64,000 nt of DNA from Pterois miles (taxonomy: Eukaryota > Chordata > Actinopteri > Perciformes > Scorpaenidae). The stretch lies in contig CAMQGK010000154.1 in assembly GCA_947000775.1 (NCBI GenBank), forward strand, positions 1,137,501 through 1,201,500. Direction: 5' to 3'. Within the stretch, counting starts at the first letter, position 1, and the number at the start of each line of letters is the position of its first letter. Shown one piece after another: positions 33,683 through 44,400 of this stretch. The notes below the pieces were generated by a model. It was not told the origin of the DNA. It saw nothing but the letters and a program-made list of their open reading frames with translations, and made no database searches. A program made the translations under genes and the position numbers.

Positions 33683-34250
33683 ACAACCAGCACTGCTCCC
33701 AGTAGACCACATACACATTCACAACCAGCACTGCTCCCAGTAGACCACATACACATTCACAACCAGCACTGCTCCCAGTAGACCACATACACATTTACAA
33801 CCAGCACTGCTCCCAGTAGACCACATACACATTCACAACCAGCACTGCTCCCAGTAAACCACATACACATTCACAACCAGCACTGCTCCCAGTAGACCAC
33901 ATACACATTCACAACCAGCACTGCTCCCAGTAAACCACATACACATTCACAACCAGCACTGCTCCCAGTAGACCACACACACATTCACAACCAGCACTGC
34001 TCCCAGTAGACCACATACACATTTACAACCAGCACTGCTCCCAGTAGACCACATACACATTCACAACCAGCACTGCTCCCAGTAAACCACATACACATTC
34101 ACAACCAGCACTGCTCCCAGTAGACCACATACACATTCACAACCAGCACTGCTCCCAGTAAACCACATACACATTCACAACCAGCACTGCTCCCAGTAAA
34201 CCACACACACATTCACAACCAGCACTGCTCCCAGTAGACCACATTCACAT
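33683..34250 (+). repeat. 38-bp minisatellite from the LINE ORF2 end
   Basis: About fourteen copies of a unit with ACCAGCACTGCTCCCAGTAG and ACCACATACACATTCACA. The first copy contains the last codons and stop (HNQHCSQ*) of the LINE ORF2. Confidence 0.9.
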
Positions 34251-34475
34251 TCACAACAAACTCACCGGACATAAGTGCAATAAGGACTCATATGTACAAT
34301 TATATCATCTGCTCAAATTATAGTAACTGGACAATTATTTATTGACATGATAGACATATTTCTGGCTTTACTTTTCTATTATGTATATAGTAATTTATTT
34401 ATTCGTATTAATACTGTTTTTAAATCTATGCTTCTTGTCTTTTATTGCACTTGCTGCTGTCATGTGTGAATTTAA

Positions 34476-34550
34476 GGCTCTATAGCTCAGTGGTTAGAGC
34501 ACTTGTACCTTGTAAACCAGGGGTCGTGAGTTCGATCCTCACTAGGGCCT
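34476..34550 (+). tRNA. tRNA-Thr(TGT)-like sequence, probable pseudogene
   Basis: 75 nt with a full 7-bp acceptor stem (GGCTCTA/TAGGGCC, one G-U), a D arm (GCTCAGTGGTTAGAGC), and a perfect T arm (GTGAG-TTCGATC-CTCAC). The anticodon loop is CTTGTAA, giving TGT. The 5' half of the anticodon stem carries about two extra bases (CTTGTAC where CTGGT is expected), which breaks pairing with ACCAG. No T-run terminator follows. It directly abuts a SINE and sits inside a LINE 3' UTR, so it was probably carried in by retroposition. Confidence 0.65.
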
Positions 34551-34560
34551 TAATGTTGAG

Positions 34561-34882
34561 GGGCGGCAGTAGCTCAGTCTGTAGGGAGTTGGCTTGGGAA
34601 CCGGAGGGTCACCGGTCATGGACATGGACCAAGAACTGAGTGTGAACTGGTAGCTGAAGAGGCGCCAGTTTACCTCTTGGGCACTGCCAAGGTGCCCCTG
34701 AGCAAGACACCAAACCCCCAACTGCTCGGGGCGTTTGTCAGGAGCAGCCCCCTCACTCTGACATCTCTCCATTGATGCATGTATGTGGGTCCTGCACGTA
34801 CTGTGTATACGTTACAACAGAGTGTAAAAATTGAATTAACCCTAGTGGGACTAATAAAGGTTGATCTTCTTCTTCTTCTTCT
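34561..34882 (+). mobile_element. tRNA-derived SINE copy 1 (full length)
   Basis: Head GGGCGGCAGTAGCTCAGTCT (box A region) and GGGTCACCGGT (box B, partly deleted in this copy). Body AAGACACCAAACCCCCAACT, tail GGGACTAATAAAGGTTGATC then (TTC)n. Confidence 0.9.
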
Positions 34883-34932
34883 TTCCCCACTGTGGGACTA
34901 ATAAAGGAATATCTTATCTTATCTTATCTTCC
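34883..34932 (+). mobile_element. Resumed 3' tail of the interrupted LINE
   Basis: TTCCCCACTGTGGGACTAAT then AAAGG and (ATCTT)n. It continues the LINE 3' UTR that stops at about 34473, as shown by the uninterrupted antisense copy at 23158-23330. Confidence 0.75.
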
Positions 34933-34934
34933 TG

Positions 34935-35487
34935 TTTAACCCCGCCCTCCCCGGCTGTAGGTCACGTGACGGACGGCGCCTCCGGAGCACAGTTATCGAG
35001 TGCACCCTCTCCTCTCAGAGACCGGAGGGAACGGTACGGGGCTAGCTCCGGTAACGGCTGTAGTTACCGCCGTATTCATTCCAGCGACGATGGCACACGG
35101 TAACGGTAGACAGCGAATGTCAGAGTCAGCCCAGGCTAACGGAAACCGGTGTCTTCGTCTGGCGGGAAGCCCGGCTCTGTGTCTGTTTGTTGTTTAGGTT
35201 AGCTGCTGAAGCTAGCTAGCTAGCTAGCTAGCTAGCTAGCTGTCTGTTTGTTTAACGGCTTACCCGGGGTTAGCCACGGGAGGAGACAGCTGACCGTCGC
35301 TCGGTCAAAGTTACGGTAAATCTGTACCGGGACTACCTCACGTGATGGACGGAGGAGAGCTGCTGTGGGAGAACCGGAGCCGGTAAACCTGTAGGATGCG
35401 CTAGCGGATGTAGCTAGTTAGCATCAGGCCTGAGTACCAGCACACCTCCCTCCCCAGCTGCCTCAGGAGTACTGAACCTCTTCTTCC
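34935..35487 (+). promoter_or_regulatory. Promoter and 5' UTR region of gene B
   Basis: A G/C- and CpG-richer stretch before the first coding exon. It holds a perfect palindromic E-box GTCACGTGAC at 34963-34972, a second CACGTGATG near 35340, and CCCCGCCCTCCCC near 34941. No TATA box. A (GCTA)n microsatellite lies at 35208-35240. The exact start site is unknown. Confidence 0.55.
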
Positions 35488-38400
35488 ATGATCACGATGG
35501 AGTCAGCCCTGAACCCGCTGCCACAGTTCCCAGAAAACTCCTATAAAAGTAAGTCACCTGGAAATACTGTGTGGACTTCATCCTTGTGCTCCCAGTGTCC
35601 TGTTGTCTCAGTGTCTTATTCTCCCAGTGTCCTGTTGTCTCAGTGTCTTATTCTCCCAGTGTCCTGTTGTCTCAGTGTCTTATTCTCCCAGTGTCCTTGT
35701 CCCAGTGTCCCAGCCTCCTATATTCATTAGCCTCCCATATTCCCATCCTCTTATATTCCTCAGCCTCTTATATTCCCCACCTCTATATTCCTCAGCCTCC
35801 CATATTCCCATCCTCTTATATTCCTCAGCCTCCTATATTCCTCAGCCTCCTATATTCCTTAGCCTCCTATATTCATTAGCCTCCTATATTCCTCAGCCTC
35901 CTATATTCCTCAGCCTCCTATATTCCCCATCGTCTTATATTCCTCAGCCTTCTATATTCCTCAGCCTCCTATATTCATCAGCCTCCTATATTCCTCAGCC
36001 TCTTATATTCCCCAGCCTTCTATATTCCTCAGCCTCCTATATTCCCCAGCCTCTTATATTCCCCAGCCTCCTATATTCCTCAGCCTTCTATATTCCTCAG
36101 CCTCTTATATTCATCAGCCTTCTATATTCATCAGCCTCCTATATTCCCCATCCTCTTATATTCCTCAGCCTCTTATATTCATCAGCCTTCTATATTCATC
36201 AGCCTCCTATATTCCCCATCCTCTTATATTCCTCAGCCTCTTATATTCATCAGCCTTCTATATTCCTCAGCCTCCTATATTCCCCATCCTCTTATATTCC
36301 TCAGCCTCTTATATTCCTCAGCCTCCTATATTCCTCAGCCTCCTATATTCATCGCCTTCTATATTCCTCAGCCTCCTATATTCCTCAGCCTCCTATATTC
36401 ATCAGCCTCCTATATTCCCCAGCCTCCTATATTCCTCAGCCTCCTATATTCCTCAGCCTCCTATATTCCTCAGCCTCCTATATTCCTCAGCCTCCTATAT
36501 TCATCAGCCTCCTATATTCCTCAGCCTCCTATATTCCTCAGCCTCCTATATTCATCAGCCTCCTATATTCCTCAGCCTCCTATATTCCTCAGCCTCCTAT
36601 ATTCCTCAGCCTTCTATATTCCTCAGCCTCCTATATTCCTCAGCCTCCTATATTCCCCAGCCTCCTATATTCCTCAACCTCCTATATTCCCATTAGCCTC
36701 CTATATTCCCCAGCCTCCTATATTCCCCAGCCTCCTATATTCCCCAGCCTCCTATATTCATCAGCCTTCTATATTCCTCAGCCTCCTATATTCCCCAGCC
36801 TCCTATATTCCCCAGCCTCCTATATTCATCAGCCTCCTATATTCCCCAGCCTCCTATATTCATCAGCCTTCTATATTCATCAGCCTCCTATATTCCTCAG
36901 CCTCCTATATTCCTTAGCCTCCTATATTCCTCAGCCTCTTATATTCCCCAGCCTCCTATATTCCCCAGCCTCCTATATTCCTCAGCCTTCTATATTCCTC
37001 AGCCTCCTATATTCCCCAGCCTCCTATATTCCTCAGCCTCCTATATTCCTCAGCCTCTTATATTCCTCAGCCTCCTATATTCCCCAGCCTCCTATATTCC
37101 TCAGCCTTCTATATTCCTCAGCCTCTTATATTCCCCAGCCTCCTATATTCCTCAGCCTCCTATATTCCTCAGCCTCCTATATTCCTCAGCCTCCTATATT
37201 CCTCAGCCTCCTATATTCCTCAGCCTTCTATATTCCTCAGCCTTCTATATTCATCAGCCTCCTATATTCATCAGCCTTCTCTTTCCCAATTTTCTATATT
37301 CCTCAGCCTCCTATATTCCCCAGCCTCCTATATTCCCCAGCCTCTTATATTCCTCAGCCTCCTATATTCCCCAGCCTCCTATATTCCTCAGCCTTCTATA
37401 TTCCTCAGCCTCCTATATTCCTCAGCCTCCTATATTCCCCAGCCTCCTATATTCCTCAGCCTCCTATATTCCCCAGCCTCCTATATTCCTCAGCCTCCTA
37501 TATTCCCCAGCCTCCTATATTCCTCAGCCTCTTATATTCCTCAGCCTCTTATATTCCCCAGCCTCCTATATTCCTCAGCCTCTTATATTCCTCAGCCTCT
37601 TATATTCCTCAGCCTCCTATATTCCCCAGCCTCCTATATTCCTCAGCCTCTTATATTCCTCAGCCTCTTATATTCCCCAGCCTCCTATATTCCTCAGCCT
37701 CCTATATTCCTCAGCCTCCTATATTCTTCAGCCTCCTATATTCCCCAGCCTCCTATATTCATCAGCCTTCTATATTCCCAGCCTTCCCCCTATATTCATC
37801 AGCCTCCTATATTCATCAGCCTTCTATATTCCCAATTTTCTATATTCCCAGCCTCCTATATTCCCAGCCTCCTATATTCCCAGCCTCTTATATTCATCAG
37901 CGTCCTATATTCCCCAGCCTCCTATATTCCCCAGCCTCCTATATTCCTCAGCCTCCTATATTCATCAGCCTTCTATATTCCCAGCATCCTATATTCCCAG
38001 CCTCTTATATTCCCAGCCCCCTATTTCCCATCCTCTTATATTCGTCAGCCTCCTATATTCCCCAGCCACTTATATTCCCCAGCCACTTATATTCCCCAGC
38101 CTCCTATATTCCTCAGCCTCCCATATTCCTCAGCCTCCCATATTCCTCAGCCTCCCATATTCCTCAGCCTCCCATATTCACCAGCCTCCTATATTCATCA
38201 GCCTCCTATATTCATCAGCCTTCTATATTCCCAGCCTCCTATATTCCCATCCTCTTATATTCCTCAGCCTCTTATATTCCTCAGCCTCTTATATTCCCAG
38301 CCTCCTATATTCATCAGCCTTCTATATTCCCATCCTCTTATATTCCTCAGCCTCTTATATTCCCAGCCTCCTATATTCCCAGCCTCCTATATTCCCTAGC

Positions 38401-41400
38401 CTCCTATATTCCCAGCCTCCTATATTCCCAGCCTCTTATATTCCCCAGCCTCCTATATTCCCCAGCCTCTTATATTCCCCAGCCTCTTATATTCCCCAGC
38501 CTCCTATATTCCCCAGCCTCTTATATTCCTCAGCCTCCCATATTCCTCAGCCTCCCATATTCATCAGCCTCCTATATTCATCAGCCTCCTATATTCATCA
38601 GCCTTCTATATTCCCAGCCTCCTATATTCCCATCCTCTTATATTCCTCAGCCTCTTATATTCCCAGCCTCCTATATTCATCAGCCTTCTATATTCCCAGC
38701 CTCCCATATTCCCATCCTCTTATATTCTCTCTTATCCAGCCTCCTATATTCCTCAGCCTTCTATATTCCCAGCCTCCCATATTCCCATCCTCTTATATTC
38801 ATCAGCCTCCTATATTCCTCAGCCTCCTATATTCCTCAGCCTCCTATATTCCCAGCCTCCTATATTCCCCAGCCTCTTATATTCCCCAGCCTCCCATATT
38901 CCTCAGCCTCCCATATTCCTCAGCCTCCCATATTCATCAGCCTCCTATATTCATCAGCCTTCTATATTCCCAGCCTCCCATATTCCCATCCTCTTATATT
39001 CATCAGCCTCCTATATTCCTCAGCCTCCTATATTCCTCAGCCTCCTATATTCCCAGCCTCCTATATTTCCCAGCCTCTTATATTCCCCAGCCTCCCATAT
39101 TCCTCGCCTCCCATATTCTCAGCCTCCTATATTCATCAGCCTCCTATATTCCCAGCCTCCTATATTCCCAGCCTCTTATATTCCCATCCTCTTATAATCC
39201 CAGCCTCCTATATTCTTCAGCCTCCTATATTCCTCAGCCTCCTATATTCCTCAGCCTCCTATATTCCCAGCCTCCTATATTCCCAGCCTCCTACATTCCC
39301 ATCCTCTTATATTCCCATCCTCTTAGGGGCTGCAGTAGCTCAGTCTGTAGGGAGTTGGCTTGGGAACCGGAGGGTCACCGGTTCAAGTCCCGCCATGGAC
39401 CAAGAACTGAGTGTGAACTGGTAGCTGGAGAGGTGCCAGTTTACCTCTTGGGCACTGCCGAGGTGCCCCTGAGCAAGGCACCAAACCCCCAACTGCTCGG
39501 GGTGCTTGTCAGGAGCAGCCCCCTCACTCTGACATCTCTCCATTGTTGCATGTTTGTGCATGTGTGTGTTCAGGTCTGCATGTACTGTGTATAAGTTAAC
39601 AACAGAGTGAAAAAATTGAATTTCCCCTAGTGGGACTAATAAAGGAATATCTTCTTCTTCTTCTTCTTATATTCCCAGCCTCTTATATTCCCAGCATCCT
39701 ATATTCCCAGCCTCTTATATCCCCAGCCTCTTATATCCCCAGCCTCCTATATTCCCATCCTCCTATATTCCCAGCCTCTTATATTCCCAGCCTCTTATAT
39801 TCCCAGCCTCTTATATTCCTCAGCCTCTTATATTCCTCAGCCTCCTATATTCCTCAGCCTCCTATATTCCCTAGCTTCTTATATTCCCCAGCTTCTTATA
39901 TTCCCCAGCCTCTTATATTCCCCGGCCTCCCATATTCCTCGGCCTCCCATATTCCCCGGCCTCCCATATTCCGCGGCCTCCCATATTCCCGGCCTCCTAT
40001 TTCCTCAGCCTCCTATTTCCCAGCCTCCTTATTCGCCTCTTATTTCCCGGCTCCTTTTCCCCCTCTTATATTGCCAGCCTCTATTTCCCGCTCCTTTTCC
40101 CGCTCTTATATTCCAGCCTCTTATTCCCAGCTCCTATTTCCCACCTCTTATATTCCACTTTATATTCCCAGCCTCTATATCCTCAGCCTCTTATTTCCTC
40201 AGCCTCCTATTTCCTCAGCCTCCTATATTCCCTAGCTTCTTATATTCCCCAGCTTCTTATTTCCCCAGCCTCTTATATTCCCCGGCCTCCCATATTCCTC
40301 GGCCTCCCATATTCCCCCCCGGCCTCCCATATTCCGCGGCCTCCCATATTCCCCGGCCTCCTATATTCCTCAGCCTCCTATATTCCCAGCCTCCTATATT
40401 CCCAGCCTCCTATATTCCCAGCCTCTTATATTCCCAGGCTCCTATATTCCCATCCTCTTATATTCCCATCCTCTTATATTGCCAGCCTCCTATATTCCCA
40501 GCCTCCTATATTCCCAGCCTCTTATATTCCCAGCCTCTTATATTCCCAGGCTCCTATATTCCCATCCTCTTATATTGCCAGCCTCTTATATTCCCAGGCT
40601 CCTATATTCCCATCCTCTTATATTGCCAGCCTCCTATATTCCCAGCCTCCTATATTCCCATCCTCTTATATTGCCAGCCTCCTATATTCCCAGCCTCCTA
40701 TATTCCCAGCCTCTTATATTCCCAGCCTCCTATATTCCCAGCCTCTTATATTCCCAGCCTCCTATATTCCCAGCCTCTTATATTCCCAGCCTTCTATATT
40801 CCCAGCCTCTTATATTCCTCAGCCTCCTATATTCCTCAGCCTCCTATATTCCCAACCTCTTATATTCCCAGCCTCCTACATTCCAAGCCTCCTACATTCC
40901 CATCCTCTTATATTCCCAGCCTCCTGTGCTTTTCAGCCTCCTACATTCCCAGCCTCCTACATTCCTCAGCCTCCTATATTCCCAGCCTCCTGTGCTTTTC
41001 AGCCTCCTACATTCCTCAGCCTCCTATGGGGCGGCAGTAGCTCAGTCTGTAGGGAGTTGGCTTGGGAACCGGAGGGTCATCGGTTCAAGTCCCGACATGG
41101 ACCAAGAACTGAGTGTGAACTGGTAGCTGGAGAGGTGCCAGTTTACCTCTTGGGCACTGCTGAGGTGCCCCTGAGCAAGGCACCAAACCCCCAACTGCTC
41201 GGGGCGCTTGTCAGGAGCTGCCCCCTCACTCTGACATCTCTCCAATTGTTGCATGTTATGGACCTGTTTGTGCATGTGTGTGTATAAGTTAGCAGAGTGA
41301 AAAAATTGAATTTCCCCCGGGACTAATAAAGGACTATCTTCTTCTTCTTCTTCTTCTTCTTCTATATTCCCAGCCTCCTGTGCTTTTCAGCCTCCTACAT

Positions 41401-44400
41401 TCCCAGCCTCCTACATTCCTCAGCCTCCTATATTCCCAGCCTCCTGTGCTTTTCAGCCTCCTATATTCCCAGCCTCCTACATTCCTCAGCCTCCTATATT
41501 CCCAGCCTCCTGTGCTTTTCAGCCTCCTACATTCCCAGCCTCCTACATTCCTCAGCCTCCTATATTCCCAGCCTCCTGTGCTTTTCAGCCTCCTATATTC
41601 CCAGCCTCCTACATTCCCAGCCTCCTATATTCCCAGCCTCCTGTGCTTTTCAGCCTCCTACATTCCTCAGCCTCCTACATTCCTCAGCCTCCTATATTCC
41701 CAGCCTCCTGTGCTTTTCAGCCTCCTATATTCCCAGCCTCTTATATTCCCAGCCTCCTATATTCCCCAGCCTCCTATATTCCTCAGCCTCCTATATTCCC
41801 AGCCTCCTATATTCCCCAGCCTCCTATATTCCTCAGCCTCCTATATTCATCAGCCTCCTATATTCCCCACCCCCCCCAGCCTCCTATATTCATCAGCCTC
41901 CTATATTCCTCAGCCTCCTATATTCCCCAGCCTCCCATATTCCCCAGCCTCCCATATTCCCCAGCCTCCCATATTCCTCAGCATCCTATATTCGCAGCCT
42001 CCTACATTCCCAGCCTCCTGTGCTTTTCAGCCTCCTATATTCCCAGCCCGTCCTGTGCTTTTCAGCCTCCTATATTCCCAGCCTCCTGTGCTTTTCAGCC
42101 TCCTACATTCCCAGCCTCCTGTGCTTTTCAGCCTCCTATATTCCCAGCCTCCTGTGCTTTTCAGCCCCCCACATATTCCCAGCCTCCTGTGCTTTTCAGC
42201 CTCCTATATTCCCAGCCCCCCCAACCCCTCCTGTGCTTTTCAGCCTCCTATATTCCCAGCCTCCTACATTCCCAGCCTCCTATATTCCCAGCCTCCTGTG
42301 CTTTTCAGCCTCCTATATTCCCAGTCTCCTGTGCTTTTCAGCCTCCTATATTCCCAGCCTCCTACATTCCCAGCCTCCTATATTCCGAGCCTCCTATGCT
42401 TTTCAGCCTCCGATATTCCCCCTACATTCCCAGCCTCCTATATTCCCAGCCTCCTGTGCTTTTCAGCCTCCTGTGCTTTCCAGCCTTGTTATTGAGTCAT
42501 TTTAAGCTGGGGAACAGAGATTTATTCCCTTTTTATATGTTGTAAACTGATGCATCAGATGACCTTGACCCTAACTCTTGACCTTTGACCCCTCCACCTG
42601 TAGTGACTGAGGAGGACGTGAAGAGGCTGATTGAGTTCAGGGCATCCAACGAGGCTCTGTTCACGGGGAAACGAAACTCTGCCAAGATAGCGTGGAGGTA
42701 TGATCCAGGATGTGGATCTCAAACTTCTCTTTTCAACTAAATGCATTTATGGTACTAATACTGTACTTAAGTACAAATCTGAGGTACTTCACATGAATAC
42801 TTTCTTTTTATGCCACAATTATCTGCTTTAGTGCACATACAACATATAAAGAGCTTATAAAGTATGATGTTTTGTTGTAAATCAAACTCCCCACCCTTGG
42901 CTGAAACCATCAGTTCATTCATCAGTTGGTCCATTAAGTAAGTGAGGATGTGGGTCCTTCCTCCCTGTTGTCTGGTGGTGTTTCCTCTCAGCTGATGCTC
43001 CTTTTTGGTCCCCTAGCACCATCTTAAAGGGCCTGGGTCTGGAGGGGAAACTCACAGCTGACCAGATCGCCAAGAAATGGGATAACCTTCGGACAAAATA
43101 CAAGGTAGCGCTGTGATACGGTAATACACTCCCCTGACCTCTGACCTCCAGATGTGTGGATGTAAATGGGTTCTCTGGGTCCCCACCAGTCCCCCCTTTA
43201 CAGACATGCCCACTTTCTGATAGTCCCAGTCAGTATAACTGTGTTATTGTCTCCTAGTCTAAATGGTGGATCTGAGTATTTCTGCATACTGGATCCCTGA
43301 ACAGTCCTGAACCCCATAAACTGGGTCTCAGAGTAAAGCTGAGACTCTGGTGGATCAATGAGTCCAACTGGATTCATGTGTGATGATGTTAGTCCCCATA
43401 GGAGCCATTTCATTGATCACTGTATAAAATACCTGTGGTGACCTCTAGGATACTACTACTATTACTACCACTACTACTACTACCTCTAGGATCATGGACA
43501 TTGACAGGCTTTATAGTCATTCAACATATCCATACAGTGTACATTCAAATGAAGTTACCATGTGCTGGTTCACCATACAAGACAAAGTGGATGTACAACT
43601 AGTTGACAAATATTTATAAAGTGACATAGTACTGTAAAAATAAAATACGTATAAAAAATTGAATATGTACCTTATAAAAATAAAATATGTACTGTAGATA
43701 TTGTATGAATGAGATTGTAAATTAAAGTATTTAAGTCATGCAGTTGAAGCTGCTTCATTAATAAGATAGATAAGATAAGATAAGATATTCCCTTATTAGT
43801 CCCACAGTGGGGAAATTCACAACAGAGGGGAAATTCACAATGCACACAACCCCACTCATAATAACTAACATTATAACAATAACAGTGTGTCATCAAATGA
43901 GACTTAAGGCCTTGAATCTGTTGCTCATGATCAGCCACTCATGAAGGATGGTCATGTTGCCTTTATTTCAAAATAAGAGCGCAATGTTGGTCAGTATAAC
44001 TTGATTGAGGGTTAACAAATCAACCCTGTATCTGTTTGAAGAGCTGGATGGACAGAATCATGTTAGCCTGGAGGATGAGGTGTCTGTATGTTTTTGCTGT
44101 GTTTTGCAGGACCTGAAGCAGCCCTACCAGGGCCAGGACCACATTGGGGGCGTTGTAGAGTCGTGGCCCTGGTTCCACATCATGGATGAAGCCATGCATG
44201 GTCGTCTTTACAACAGCAACTTGGTGCTGAGCCCGGAGACCGCTGGTAATGTTGTTCACCGCTGCAACAGCCAGCCCAGCCAAAACCAGGAGAACACCGA
44301 CATCCTGGAGTTCCTCATCAAAACGGAGATGGAGGACACAGTGGCGCAAGAGGCTGCAGAGCATGATGGGACAGTTCACACGGAGGCTCCTCCTACTGAG

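Larger units (their letters stand above)
31865..34473 (+). mobile_element. L2/CR1-like LINE, 5'-truncated, ORF2 frameshifted
   Basis: The reverse-transcriptase domain is clear: RKATGPDGISSRLLK, FRPVALTSHLMKALERLVL, FDFSSAFNTIQPTLL, then GVPQGTVLAPFLFTLYTADF and the catalytic FSDDSA box, WCLRNHLQINAGKTKELVVD and SYKYLGVHLNNKLDW. The ORF ends at 33703-33705 after RSFLPAAVRLHNQHCSQ. A seven-copy 43/44-bp expansion at 32714-33017 splits the reading frame between the two halves of the RT. No endonuclease domain is present, so it is 5' truncated. The 3' UTR runs to about 34473, is cut by a tRNA-SINE insert, and resumes at 34883-34932. It belongs to the jockey-type superfamily; the clade label is approximate. 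Confidence 0.85.
35706..42485 (+). repeat. 17-bp minisatellite filling gene B intron 1, interrupted by two SINEs
   Basis: Unit CCTCCTATATTCCTCAG (17 bp), with 16-bp CCTCTTATATTCCCAG and 17-bp CCTCCTGTGCTTTTCAG variants. The last dominates after 40900. The array occupies 35706-39325, 39667-41027 and 41363-42485. It has no stops in any plus-strand frame, giving very long false open frames. A patch at about 39990-40200 is broken down. Every unit ends in a pyrimidine run plus CAG, like a 3' splice site. Confidence 0.97.

Noticed and set aside
34561..34630. A second true tRNA gene at the SINE head
   Set aside because: It is the tRNA-derived head of a SINE repeated at other sites and followed by the SINE body.
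35603..39424. A 1,273-codon open frame rich in SYIPQPPIFLSLLYS
   Set aside because: It is the 17-bp minisatellite read through. The unit has no stop in any plus frame, the period gives a 17-residue false repeat, and the real gene B introns and exons explain the region.
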